From Embiotoca jacksoni (Eukaryota; Chordata; Actinopteri; Embiotocidae): a stretch of 64,000 nt of DNA. The stretch covers positions 617,501-681,500 of the forward strand of contig JAKOON010000007.1 of the NCBI GenBank assembly GCA_022577435.1. The letters are read 5' to 3'. Below, piece by piece: positions 12,350 to 25,490 of the stretch (positions are counted from its first letter, which is position 1; every line of letters starts with the position of its first letter). The translations under genes and the position numbers were made by a program. A model generated the notes under the pieces. It saw nothing but the letters and a program-made list of their open reading frames with translations, was not told the DNA's origin and made no database searches.

Positions 12350-13150
12350 CGTCACCTTTCAAGAGTTCAACTTTTTTTTTCTTCCATCAGTTACACGTGA
12401 GTTTTGATTATTGATTAACCGTTTACTCAATGAGATTCAAAATAACAACAGAAGACGCATCCGCAAGTTACACAAAAAAAAAAAAGTGCAGTTCAAAGAT
12501 GACGCGTTTGATTTACGGTGAAACATCTGCTGCTACTTAACCTACAATCATAAACCAAAGAAAATGAGTCTGGAGCTGATGTTTATAGTATAATTAATGT
12601 CACAATATTTAATAAAGCATCAGTGATGGTAACTTAACACCTCATGCTGGAACTGAAAGCGACCGGAGAAGCTGAAGTTATGGATAAACGGCCGAAACGT
12701 CTGACTTCTTCTCCTCCAGGTGGCAGAAATATTAATTAAAATGTAATCAAATCTACTGAAAATAAATGAAAAAGAGACCGAAGCATCCTCGTGTGGACAC
12801 AAACTGTAACTATATTAATTTTAATACAATGGATAACGAGGATGGGTGGCATTAATGGGGTTTACATCACATAAAGAAGACTTTGAACCGCTGGTGGTTT
12901 TAGGTTATAGAATATCTACAGACAAGTAGTCCAAGAGTAGAGTGCGTCATATGATGTAAAGCTAATTTATGATTTTGGGCTGTTGTGTCAGGACTTCATT
13001 CATCATAGAATATAATGTCTAACCAGAGTTTTGGTTGAAACTAATGATAATAATGAAATATTAATTTTCAAGAAAGACACACAAAGTGTTGTCCTTTTTC
13101 AGAAAGATGATAACAATCAAGGTTAGAAGTGTGCTTTTAGTTCAGATATT
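12350..13150. other. Intergenic, nothing recognised
   Basis: AT-rich DNA without coding character or recognised repeats. Confidence 0.55.
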
Positions 13151-13159
13151 TCTGAGGAT

Positions 13160-13700
13160 AAATAAGCAGTTGTTGAGATCCAACCAACAGTGATGTCACC
13201 TGTTGTTTTGTAAACTGCCATTCTGAAGCCTCGAGTTCGGATTTTGGCCGTCGCCGTTTTGATATTTTGGAGCCAGAAGTGACCATATTTGGATGTGCTG
13301 GGGAGGAGCCAGTGATGGGTCTAACTTGATATAATTGAAAACCCGGGGATACTAAGCCCCGCCCACCTATAGCGGAAACCAGGCCTGTCAATGAAACAGA
13401 CACCAAAAATAGAGCTTTTTGAATCCTAATATCGAATTAATGACTGGATTAATTTCAGATGGACCGCCAGCAAGCTAATAAGAAGGAGTACCTTTAACAG
13501 ATGACACCATTAAAACTTGTGGAAAAAAATGTATTGACCTTCTATTTCATGGAGAGAATTTGAATGGGAGTCTATGCAGAAAGGGCCTTTTTGGAAACAA
13601 CCCCTAGTGGCCATCGGTGGTATTGCAGTTTAGGGCAGTTCCACAGTGGCCTCGCTTTTCAAACTAGGAAACTACATCCACTTTTATATTCAGTCTATCG
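13160..13700 (+). repeat. Dispersed teleost-type repeat, fuller copy
   Basis: Shares ordered blocks with 63280-63665: aggcctgtcaatgaaacaga / ggcctgtcaatcaaacagac, cagatgga(c)cgcca, ctaataagaaggag, ttgaatgggagtctatg, then ccagtggc and a terminal tatattcagtct / tatacagtct. No protein-coding potential; probably a non-autonomous mobile element. Confidence 0.7.
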
Positions 13701-16100
13701 AAACAACATAGTTATTCCAACAGCCTTCGAGATACTGGAAACTGGAAATTCAGAGAAGCAGGGTGGTGTCTTGATAGATGTTATGCATAAACTGTACAAC
13801 ACAAGAAAATTAAGGCGACGTGACGGCTTGTAGCACGTGCTGATTATCTCAAACGAGGAAACAGCAGCACGTTTAACTTTTCTCAAAATGTTAAAAATCT
13901 GCACCGAAACACCATCGCACTGCTTTTTATAAAACACACTCACTCTATCGCACACCAGGTCCCTCTGAGAGGACAGGAAATGATGACAAAAACTGCCAGT
14001 GAACATTGTGAGACAGAAAAAACAGTAATATGAATAGTGGAGGTTTGACAGAAACAAGCAAGCCGTCGCTGTCATTCTGTCGTTCCGGCAGGAAAGTGAC
14101 GTCCCTGACAAGCCGGGAAAAACATGTTCCCACATAACTTCAGTGTAATCACAAATCCTGTGTTGCCCTTGTCTGTGTGTTTGTGTGTGTTTGTGGACAT
14201 TTCAAATTTTCAGCATCACCGTCCTCACTTTTTTTTTTTTTTTTTTTTTTGCATTTTCGGCTGCACTTGGTGAGTCATTTCAGAGGTTTTCATTATTGTG
14301 TGCATTGAAAGAATATCTGGAGCAGGTCTTCATCGGCACATCACTTATTCATTGACATGGATTTTTCAAGCAGTGGCTCACCTCTCACTGAGCAGATGTT
14401 GAGCACTGTCTCGAGCTGCCTTGATCTGAAGAGAAACACCGGACCTGTTGTTGGGAGGACAGAACAAAAAAAAAATAATAATAATTCTCCATTCACATTC
14501 AACCCTGCGCTGTGAGTTATTGACTGGAGGGGCATTTAATTAAATCAAAAAGTTCTCACTCACCGTTTAATTATGCTGCCGCATACCTCGGGTTCACTTA
14601 TGACTTAGTGCCATCTAGAGGCCGAGCCGAGTGCAGCTATGACACTGATTTTACAAGAGAGAGAGAGAGCAGCATTCATTATGTACAACACAGCTTATTA
14701 TGACTCTGAATACACTGGATCCTCCTACATTTATTTAACAGAGAGAGATTTGATGGGCAAAAAAAGCAAAAGCAGGATATTAATAGATGCACAGTCACCT
14801 ATTTTTATCTCATGTACTGTTCAGTGTAGGAACATCTCCATACATGCTATAGCATTTCAGTTTATTTAGATATAAATGATGAACGTGTAGCTACTGTAGA
14901 AGTCAGTATTTCAGCTTTGGTAACTATTTTAAAGTCATCTTGAGAGACATCTTGTATCCAGTTGTTCAACTTTTGAAATAAATAATATGTGACTATTCAG
15001 AGATTCTGGATTTGACAATGAAGGAGGTGCAATTTTAGTCATTTTTAGTAATCATTTTAGTTGGAAAACTATATCAGAGACATGATATTAACCAGTGTTC
15101 TTCCCCCCCCCCCCCCTTTATTTTCTAGTTACCTTTCCATCTCTCATTATTTCTGTTCAATGTAATCTATTTTTATCTTATCGGAGTTTTTAGAAGAGGT
15201 CTTTGCGTAGCTGTTTAGCTCCCTGCCTTTGCTGCAATGGCTTTTGTTTCCTTTTAATTTGTGCATATTTTAATATACTGTACGTAGTTGAGAGCGTGTC
15301 CGTATATACAGTACATGTATGTGAAGGCCTTTGTGTGCATGTCATCTGTTATAATTTTGGAAAAAAGAACAAATAAAAAGTATCTCCGTAAAGGCAGGCA
15401 CACAATCAACTGAACATACTGTATTATAATATTTGGTTATTGTTACTGATGCGTTATTGTGAAAGGAGACTTGAGATGATTAAGATGGATCTAATGCAGT
15501 TTAATCTGTTAAGCAAAATAAACTAAATAAAGTATCTTAAATAACACAAATCATTGCAGAATGGCCCCTTACATTACTTATGTTATATTTATTAATTGTA
15601 TAATGGATACATGGACTTCTGCACATCCTTTTTAATCTATTTAGTCAATACGAAACTTTTAACTTTTAAACTTGAACGCGTGGATCATTTCCTGCTATTA
15701 AAAAAGAAAGTTCACTGTGCAGTGAGGATAACAGATGTATCTGGTAGGAAAAGGCTCATTATTTCCCTCTAAAATGTCGTGAAGCAAAAACATAAAGTAA
15801 CATACTGTGAAGTGGAAGCACTCGAGTACAAGTACCTTGAAGCATTACTTCAGTGCAGAACTATTATAAATGTGTTTGGACACATTCAACAACTGTTAAA
15901 AAGCGCCTGGTGCACTAGTGCACCAAAGTGATTTAACGCTGACCATTACATGACGCAGACACACAAAAGTGTGCAGGTCGCAAAACATGAATCAGACTCT
16001 TAATAGCATCTCCATCAGACCTCTGGATCCTCCGTGATCCCGTCTCTGAACCGTTCCCTGTCTGATCGTTTTTCTCGTTTGATGTTTTAGATCCTCGCTT
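13700..16100. other. Intergenic, nothing recognised
   Basis: Contains a poly(T) of about 22 bp near 14229-14250 and a poly(C) near 15104-15115. No coding exon could be supported. Confidence 0.55.
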
Positions 16101-16479
16101 CTAAAAAATAAAAACATTTAAAAAAAAAAAAAAAGAGCAACCCGGCTCTGAGAACGAGCCGCACCAGGAAGCTGAGAGGCGGGTTCGGTGGGTTTTGGGT
16201 GACTTACTCTCACGCAAACACATGTGTGGCGGGGGGGCCGGTCCTCGGGAGGCGAAGAGGGGTTCCTCCCCCTGCAGGTCGGGTTACCCGGAGCAGCCAA
16301 GGGCTAACCACTACCATCTGGCCTCACCTCTTCCATGTTCGCTGCTCGCTCCGGGTCTCAATGGCTTCCACATGGCGCCCCGCCATCTCAGACATAACCT
16401 CTGGAAAACACACGTAAACTAATGCACGTGTGGTGCACGGATGTGTGCACACATAAGAAATGAGTGCATTTTTAAAATC

Positions 16480-16860
16480 ACACAGCAGCAACAAAAAAAA
16501 AGGTTGAAGAAAAAAAAGAAAAAAAAAAGAAAGAGTACCAACACAAAATATTAAGTTGGGAGATGAAGAATCGACAAAAATAAGGTGAGGTTTTTTTTTT
16601 TTTTTTAAATATGGACGAATTTTGCTTCATAAAGCACGCAAGCAGGTATAAGCCTGCAGTGTAACACACGCACGCACACACAATGTAAACACACGTATCC
16701 ACTCACTACACACATGCACTACACACGCACATAAAAGCACACCGCACAGGCACACGGTTATATATACGCTCACACAACTGCAGGGGTTTGTGGGAAGGGA
16801 GCTTGGGGGGGTGGTATGGGAGTTGAGGGGAGTATAGGGGGTGTGGGGGGGCTTTAATCA
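16480..16860. repeat. Low-complexity A/T, CA-like and G-rich stretch
   Basis: A-rich tract 16490-16540, T run 16590-16606, imperfect (CA)n words 16660-16770 and G-rich words 16790-16850. Confidence 0.7.
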
Positions 16861-16919
16861 GGAAATTCACCTCGAGGGGGTTTCATCTACAAGCAGGACT
16901 GGACGCTGCTCTTCTGTCT

Positions 16920-17060
16920 CCCTGCTTCACACAATGAATTGAATCAAGCGAGGCAGCCCCGCTGCTTGAAAGCCTTCAATCCACTGTCAATAAAGCTAAT
17001 GCTATCACAGGTTGTGCGCGCGCGCGTGCATACTGTAATCTATTATAATGGTTTCATATG
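16920..17060. promoter_or_regulatory. Unique conserved-looking block with (CG)n core
   Basis: Non-repetitive sequence with attgaatcaa, caataaagctaatgc and a gcgcgcgcg stretch at about 17015-17025. No coding potential. Suggested as a possible conserved noncoding element on composition alone. Confidence 0.2.
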
Positions 17061-17858
17061 CAGCATGAGGAAACACAAATTCGGGGCGCATCTGGAGATG
17101 AAAAACACAGTCGTCATTTTCTTCCTCTAAAGAATCCAGATAGATCACCGTTTGGAGTTTTGAAAGCGGGTGTTGTGGGTTTTTTTTTTGTTTTTTTTTG
17201 CTCGTTATTTACAGGTTTTAATTCCTGTGCTAAAAACAAAAAGAAAAAAAACTCACTTTAGGCCGTGCAGCCTGCGTGCGTAGCGGGATTTTTGCGCGTG
17301 ATTATGGAGACGGCGGCGTTTCCGTGCTGTACTTCACACATCACGTTCAGGTGACAGCATTTCTCTTCAGTTTGAGTTTCAGGAAGTTTGACTCCTTTTT
17401 TCTATACCCGATCAAATAAGGTGGTCGCTCATGTGTTGAACACGTATTTAGTCAGGAAAATGAACGTTTTCAGCGAAACACCACAGCCATGGTGGTCTCA
17501 CACCTACTCGATGCAAATTCACGAAGCTCCACCTGTTTTCCTGCTACTGAATAAAAAAACACTGCCTCCCTCCTTTATTCAACTACCACATGGGCTTTTT
17601 AGCATTTAGCATCACAAAGAAGCAATGGCACACAAATGGTACTTTTTCCCAATAATAATGTTTCCCTACTCGTTTTTTTTTCTTTCTTCAATATGATCTT
17701 TTATACTAAAGTCTGAAAGTAAATAATAAAACAAGAAGGCGTAAGCATATATTACCTTTTACGTGTTCGACCTTGATTCTATATCGGGAAGGTTAAACAG
17801 GAAGGCATGAGCGGATGATCGCCACGACCAAAACAAAAAGAAGAAGTCATAAATCATA

Positions 17859-18161
17859 CCAGCCCAGTATCACCTGGAGGACAAGCGTGTCAGTGTCACG
17901 CTTTCGCCTCGGCGTGAAAAGTACACGCACGTGTTACTGAGGTGGAAGGAGGAGGTCATGTGACGAAGTACAAAAGCGATAAAGTCAGAGTGAGGAGGTA
18001 AGTCGCCGATTGCTTCCTTTTCCTAAACCCAACCACGTGGTTTTTGTTGGCTAAACTTGAGGCATCCAACTTTTCACGCCCGGCCAAACGTGACACGGAC
18101 ACGGCATCCTGTAGCGGACCGACGGGGGGGGTATTACACGCTTTGGCATCATACTAGGTGG
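17859..18161. repeat. CACGCTTTGG-type dispersed repeat with TIR-like ends
   Basis: Left end ccagcccagtatcac pairs imperfectly with the right end catactaggtgg. The interior has a cctaaacccaaccacgtgg block and cacgctttggc units shared with the 3.1, 4 and 37 kb copies. Confidence 0.65.
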
Positions 18162-18164
18162 CAT

Positions 18165-19241
18165 CACAAGGCGTAAAGGGGCCTTTTGCTGCTGAGCACC
18201 TGAAGATCTGAAAACTTTTAGTAACCAGGTCGAATCATCGCTGTGTTGCTGCATTGTTTGGAGGGAAAAGCGGCAAAAAGGAAAAGCATTCGTATGGAAA
18301 AATCCGTACTTTTTATGTATTGTGTGCGCGGATTGATGAGTCAATATAATACACCATGAAACAGAAGAAGCGCATCCTTTCGATTGACTGCTTACAGGTT
18401 GGGTAGCCTTCGTTTCTTAATCGTCCTGATTACTTGAATATTTGTATATTGTTATTTTAATAGTTTAAGGATCTGGTGGATTTCAAAACTATTCAAACTA
18501 TGTTCAAAGTAATAAATCAACAATTGCCTGTTGTTCCAACTGAGAGACCCATAACCTACATATTTAAAAAAAAAAAAAAAAAAAAAAAACCTCCAGTGAG
18601 GACAAATACAAAGCAACGCTGTGTTTCAACAAAGGGAGTTGCTTTTGTGGAACAACGGCAATAATGAGTTGAAAACTTGTGGCACTTCATCAGAACTAAA
18701 AAGAATCTTTCAGAATAAAATGCAGACTGGATTTGTGATGAACTGCGATTCCTGTTACGAGTTGGTTTGTTTTGGTGTATTTTGTTCTCGTTGTTGTCAC
18801 TGAACTTCTTTGAAGCATGATTTTTTTTTTTTGGGGGGGGGGCTGTTGTGTTCCCTTTGTTTGAGGTTTCTTTTTAAAAAAAAAAAATGTGTTTATTGTT
18901 TTTACCTTTTATATGTTTTGTTTTTTTCTTTCATGTTCAGTCAAATTGAAGTTTACAAAATAGTTACCATATCTTAATATAAACTGATAATCAAATACGC
19001 TGCGATGGATGCACAGTCCCAGTTTTCCGCCGTCTCCTCACACAACATGACCCCGCTTGACCTGATTAGACTCCCTTCGCCGCACAGACTCTCTTAACTT
19101 CACAGTTGGTCGTCCTCGTATTTACTCACCATCAGACTCTGATCTAAACTGATGTGAATGCCATCGAAAACCGGAGCTACACCCCGGATGCATTCTCCTT
19201 AGGGCACCGCTGACACACAAATAATTTGCTCCTCGTGTAAG

Positions 19242-19272
<31 letters not shown>

Positions 19273-19560
19273 ACATTCGCACGAAACAACAGCATCTGTG
19301 GGCGCCGGGGTGACAACTTATCTGCCCCGGCCGCAAAACTATGGAACAACGCGCTGCGTGTCAGCGGTAATCTTGGATCAGCCGAAACGCTCTCTGTGAT
19401 CAACATTGACTCGATCCCCATGGGCAATCACTCTATAGTGCTTGGCATCATGGGAGGTAATGTATGCATAGACGTGTTGAGTTCGCCTCGGGCCCACACA
19501 CACACACACACACACACGCACACACATGCACAGTGAGTACACACAGTGAGATGAATTGCT
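18165..19560. other. Intergenic, homopolymer tracts only
   Basis: Poly(A) 18566-18589, poly(T) 19242-19268 (27 bp) and a short CA tract at 19496-19518. No coding exon. Confidence 0.55.
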
Positions 19561-20180
19561 ACGCCACGTAGAATAAATACATATCAGCTACAGTGAGTTG
19601 GGGCGCTTTGCTCTTTCCTATTAATCCCCAGCGCGGTGATTTATTGCAGTGTGCTTGTCAACAGCCATATAGTCCGCTGGAACTGTGGCCGGCTGGGAGA
19701 AATAGTGGAGTTTAGGACTGAGGCCCGGCAGCGGCCCCAGCAGTCTATTTATGTGCATCCTGCTCCACGCTTAGGGGGGAAATATATATATATGGCTTGG
19801 TTGAACAACAACATTTTTGGGCAGAGAGGAATGGGGCTGTAAAAATAATCTATTTGTCATAATCAAGTTGTTGTGTTTTTTTTTTTTTTTAAATTGATGT
19901 CTTCCCAGATGTTGCCGCTGTTAAGAGATTTGCATTCGCCAAGGTGAAAAGGATCGGGCGCGCCGCAATCAGCTCCGTGCAGGCGACTGAGCGCTAAAGG
20001 GTCCTTCTGCAAGTTATTTTTATACACAGATGTATGCGCGGCGCCCAGTGCGCATTCAAGCTCCGGGTGTTAACTCAACCATTTGATTAATATGACTTCC
20101 AGTGGAAAACACAAGAGTGGCAGTGAAAGCCGCGGGACCTCTTATTTAAGAGCACCATCTAGTGGGTGTTTTATATGCTG
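19560..20180. promoter_or_regulatory. Conserved-looking noncoding block
   Basis: About 600 bp of non-repetitive sequence of balanced composition, interrupted by a T run (19878-19891). It has homeobox/MEF2-like words such as tctatttatgtgc, gttatttttatac and ttgattaatatgac, and no long open frame. Possible enhancer; this rests on appearance only. Confidence 0.25.
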
Positions 20181-20729
20181 AAGGGTTTCTGATGACAGTT
20201 TTTTTTTTTTTTTTTTCTTTCCTTTCTCTGATGTAAACAAATCCCCAAAACCAACAGTGAATTGATCCTGTTATTAAGTACAGTCTTGGTTCTGACTACA
20301 AAGACGAAGAAAGCAAGATTACAGGTTTACATAGCGATCAAAATTGGGCTTTTTCTCATACGTGACGCTGCGATTTCTACTTTTGAAGCCTTTCTATTTG
20401 AAGATAAAGACCTTAAGAACTTAAATGTGAGGAAATTTGACTGGAGTCTAGCCTGTCTGAGTCCTGAGTTCACTGAAGAGATGGACCAGTTTCCACATAG
20501 CTCAGATCAAAAGGACAAATAGATACAAGAACCGTGTTCATAAAAATGTTACCTAAAAATGATGAAAAAGTCCCCTGTAGTTAAATACGAAGAATCATCT
20601 GTAACCGAATATAGTTCAAACCACAAACCATTTTTTTTACTTATACAATTAACAGGTGCTAAAAACTACAGGACCCAGCTGTTTTTTTTGTAAATTATTT
20701 ATCCCCTTTCAAAAATAAATATATATTTG

Positions 20730-20771
<42 letters not shown>

Positions 20772-21680
20772 ACACTACAAACGAAGGAGGAAACCAAAAA
20801 TAGTCACAAACATCATAAGTTTTGGTCTTTTCAGGAGATTTGTTGACAAGAAAATGTATAACATCACCGGTCTTACTTTTGAAATTTCCAGGATTATCTG
20901 TTTAAAAAAAAAACAACAACACATCAGCGCAGTCGAGTTCATGTACTAGATAGTTTGATGTCATCATTTATCAGATATCCATTTCGACTTGAAACTAAAA
21001 CGCACCTTGAAGTGAGACTCATCGACCGTTTCCCCCCCCAAAAAAAGTGTTATTTTGACTCATTTTTTATTGTGAACGTCGACACGGTTACAACACACGA
21101 CTTGGAAAACCAACAGCAGGAGGAGAGCACCTTTCTTTTTTTTCCTCTTTCACTCCGCGGACACCGAAGGACACTTCGACTTGTTAGCTACGAACAAAAC
21201 CAAACAAAACAAAAGTAAGGCCACTCCACTTCAAAGCGTGTTGAGAAGACATCGGCTTTTCTTGGACTTTCTGAGAGGACCTTCGGGGGTCTATAAAGAG
21301 TAGAAACTAAAGCGTCTACAGATCTCGCACATCACGGGTGATGTAGGTATGAAGTTGCTAATAGTGGGATGGGGACCTTGGAGGAAAAAAAAACAAAAAA
21401 ATACTTCCTATGAATTTTCTGCATTTCTCCTACATTAATACTAACATAATAAACACTGACTTACAAATTTAAAAGCTCCACAAATATGCATTTTTTTTTT
21501 TCCTTCAGCTTCCACGCCAGCCTCGCCAAACACACCCCAAATGTACCATCATGTACTCTGAAGTTGTTTTTATTTTTTTGCTTTTTTTTTTTTAATGTGG
21601 CACGATTTCCCATCACTGATCTTTCAAATGAAAATTCGTAAATCTCAATGGTCCCTTGGTCAAGTTTTTGACTGGTGATT
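20180..21680. other. Intergenic 3' of qdpr
   Basis: Contains poly(T) tracts near 20198 and at 20733-20764 (32 bp) and shorter A/T runs. Could include distal 3' UTR of qdpr if the gene uses a far poly(A) site. An 86-codon open frame at 20262-20522 has no recognisable features. Confidence 0.5.
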
Positions 21681-21759
21681 TAACACCGTCCGATGGCCTG
21701 TTACAGAGAGCTACAGCTAGATGGCGCTGAGACGCTGCATTTGCAAAGAAAGCCCTCCT

Positions 21760-21795
21760 CCTCCTTCTCCTCCTCCTCCTCCTCCTCCCTCAAAA
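21760..21795. repeat. (TCC)n microsatellite
   Basis: About ten TCC units with one interruption, within the likely qdpr 3' UTR or just beyond it. Confidence 0.9.
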
Positions 21796-21831
21796 CAAAT
21801 CCATCCGGTCATCTCCTCTCCACCTCCCTGT

Positions 21832-21837
21832 TTTATT
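21832..21837 (-). other. Candidate qdpr polyadenylation signal (AATAAA)
   Basis: AATAAA on the minus strand about 160 nt past the qdpr stop, after a CT/GA-rich 3' UTR that on the plus strand contains TCC and CT repeats. Further AATAAA matches lie beyond 21600, so a longer 3' UTR is possible. Confidence 0.45.
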
Positions 21838-21998
21838 CAAGGATCTCTCTTCGTCACCTCTACACCTTCCAACCCTCCCCATCACTCATCCTAAGTCCTC
21901 CTCGTCTCTCTGCCTCCATCCATCTCTCTCTCTCTCTCCTTACCTAACAACCCCCCCCACCCACCACCACCACCGCCTCCACACCTCCGTTCCGTCCT

Positions 21999-22101
21999 CT
22001 ACTGAGCGGCCACCGCCTGGGTTTCGCCTCCGGAGGTCGCGAGCTGCATCAGGCTGCCCGAAGCCGGCCGGTTCACTCCGGTGGCCCAGTTGAAGAACAT
22101 C
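21999..22101 (-). CDS. qdpr: qdpr coding exon 7 with stop codon
   Basis: Encodes MFFNWATGVNRPASGSLMQL then ATSGGETQAVAAQ and a TAG stop. The NRP-S-GSL core aligns with the human C-terminal strand. The tail after ATSGG is different from and shorter than the human EGRTELTPAYF. Acceptor ttctccgcag after a T-rich tract. Confidence 0.95.
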
Positions 22102-25100
22102 CTGCGGAGAAAAAAACCACCACAACAACAACAACAACAAACAAAGAAATGCAAGCGGTGTTAGGGGGTTTTACTGAAGCACTCAAAGCTCTAACATGTT
22201 TATTACTTTAAACATGTGTCTATAAAAACATTTATTTAACAGTACAGTCAATTTAAAGAATCTCGCTAAAACTGAGTTTTGTTTTTAAAAGAGGTGTCGA
22301 ATCAACTTTAAGGCCGTTCAGGAGGCTGAAGCTTGTCGTGTTATACAGAGAGACCGTTATTGATATAAATAGGTTGTACAAAATAATAGAAACACCCTTC
22401 CGTATGGCACAACAGGCTGCAGTTCGACAACACCGCAAACAGCAGCCGTCTGAACGAGCACACAGTTGAATCGGCACCTCTTCTCAAACATTTATTATTT
22501 ACTTAATGTTTATTTGTTTGGGGACAAGTATGTAGCACAAACCAATGCCACACACCACACAGCGTTTATAGACCGAGTTAATGTGCAACGCCTGTCCCGA
22601 GATACGCTTTTGAAAATACATTAAACTCAACAAGCTCACAAACACGAGAGACGGCGGCAGATCACAAACTTAACAATAAGCACGTACGTTCAAAATTCAA
22701 CAAGAAGATACAGACGGAACAATAGGAGACAAATTAAAACAGAAACGCAGCATAAAGCAAGCGCAGCAGATCATTAATGTTTGATACACGACTGATCCCT
22801 CTTTAATATTAGAACATTAGGGCTTGCGAGGACTGTTGAATTAGACTGCACTGAATTAATAGAGGGGTTTGGGTCGGGGTCAGACTTGAACTCCCCCCAA
22901 AGAAGGAAAAAAACCAGAATCAAAGTCAGAGTGAGGTTAAAAGGTTAAAATATATTTTTTTAAGCCCCAAATTAACTTTAGTCATCTCTAAAGTGGATGC
23001 TACCATTTCCACACAGACGTAGGGGTGTTAGAATCTTAGAAGGGTCTCTAACAACAAGATCATGTGTAAGATGATCGATATAAACTCACCAAAAATTACC
23101 CCCCCAAAAAATTACACTGCATTCCTTGCGGAGGAGCCGAGAGACCCCACGGAAGCAAAAACGACATTTCAAGCGTTTGGGGGTCTGCGGTCAATCCAAT
23201 ACACGAGAAGAGGTGACAACGGTGTAATAAAATCAAATGTTATGACAGTTATCCAAGTAATGCTAACATTATCTGCAGTCAAATAACGTCTGTAATATTA
23301 TTGATCGGGACATAAGCAGGGTGTTTAGTTTGTATTATGGGATGCTTCCGTGTGTTGTTTATCTGGCATTACAAGGCAGGGCTTTTCAGGTCGGCTCAAC
23401 AACCCGACATAACGATTATTTCACGTAGTGACGAATCAATTATGAAGAGAAATGAGTTTTGAAACGAGGAAAAAAAAAATAAAAAGCCGATATTTCTCAC
23501 CAACTACAGAAATTTTAGTTTTTCCTCGTAGTCAGTAAAACACATTAAAGAGAAACCGCAACAACGACTCATACTGGAAATATGCTCGAGCGATAGTTTC
23601 TAGGTTTTATGAATGAACGTCGGCTGGAAAAGGTTAAGAAGAGAACAACACAAAAAGGGACGACGACAAACGCACCGCCGCCTCCCGTCATTTCCGGTCA
23701 CCCAGATTGTTTCTATTTCGGTCCTCAGACCCTCGCCTGGTTCCCCGGGGATTATCAAAGTGGATCAAATCCCATCTAATCTGTACAGGTCTACACGGAG
23801 CTGAACACGAATCAACGCAAACAGCTGTCGAAACGCACACGCAGCATGTATTCAGCTTTGAGTTGAAATAAACGGTTTCTGATGTCCCGTTTAAGAAATG
23901 TTTAGCTGCCTGGAAGAAATGACATCTTATTTTAAACTAGAAAGTATTTTTGTTGTTGTTGTCGTCATAAAAAAATAAAAATAAATACATAAATAAATCC
24001 AGTGCATTCATATTTTTCCCCAAAAATCTTCATTCTTTAAGTTTTAGATTTAATGAAAAGATAGATAAACCCAAAAATTCCCATCCTTTCCTTTTCAAAT
24101 TAAACTTGCAGGAATTTAATTTAGATTTAAAACGCATTGTAATAAACGGCTTTACAAGTAGTTCAACATGTCAAAACCAAGACGCTGGGATGTTTTGCAT
24201 CAAGTAGATTTAGATATCTGTTTATAAAAGTAATTATTTCATAGCGCAAAGTTTGATTGAATCTCTGCTGTAATGTATGAAGGCCGCAAAATATAATGTT
24301 ACTGACACAATAGACAAATTGATGCACGCATAAAACAAACACCAAAGCTATTAGTCATATGGCAGTCCTCCTAAATACAAATATTCATAAAAAAAAAAAA
24401 AGAGAAGTATGATGGCCAACATCAACTCTGAATACAGAATGTAACCATTTTGATAAACATATAATCTAATATACTAAACTATTACGTAATCATTTGGGTT
24501 TACAGAACTCTCTGCGGCCTTCAAATAAGACAGAGGATGACACCACGAATCGGGTGTTAACTTCAGCACTCACTCTGCGATGTACTCCAGCGGCGTCCAG
24601 GAACTGAAATCTGCGTCAGGCATGAACTTCCTGTTCATCGGCGTATCCAAGGTAACGCTGCCAAATGAAGCCAGATGACAATCAGGGGGAGTATAGCTGC
24701 ATCTGAGCGGCAGACAGGAAGCAGAGCTGGCTGACGGCAGCATCTCTCCACGCACACGGACACGGACACGCACACGCACACGCACTACACAACAGGTTTT
24801 GAGTGGATTTGTCATCTTTGATGATTTTTCAGTTTTACATCATGTTCGCAGCAGTTCTTCACAGCGGGGTTTTGTTGTCACTATCTGTACGAGCACGCTA
24901 AAAAAAAATCTAACATCCCGTAATATGCTTTTACAACAACAATATAATATCCTGACCCATGAGCTGAATGTAAGGGGGGGGGGGCGGGTTTGGGGGGGGG
25001 ATGCTTCATGAGGTCAAAGGCTTTTGTTCAGACTGCAGGCAAATTGGATTCGTTTTCTCAAATCAGATCTTTAGGACAGGCTGTCTGCACTGTTACAGAC

Positions 25101-25454
25101 AAGTGATTTTCTCTGTCCAGACATCACCAGCCTTATCGGCATGGGTTGCCGTGGTAACGGCGTATGCGTTGCAGCGCTGGCGACGCGGCGTTTTCGTCTA
25201 TGGCGACGAAGCCTCCACTCTCTAACTCCCGCTCCGATAGCGGCGTCAAAGATTCTGTTCACTCGGCCCGCCTGAAAATAACGTCGTCGATATCTACGCC
25301 ATCGTACTGTTTAGTATGCCGGAGTGACATTTAGCATGTCTCAACACATAGTATGTTGAATAGAGTAGAAGTACCAGGATGTGACTGATTGGGTCAAAGT
25401 TCAAGGCACATTTTTTTTTATTTTTTTTTTTTATAAGCAAATAGCATGTCCCAA

Positions 25455-25490
<36 letters not shown>

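Noticed and set aside
20262..20522. 86-codon plus-strand frame starting with a hydrophobic stretch
   Set aside because: AT-rich intergenic DNA, no known domain, no upstream promoter or splice evidence.
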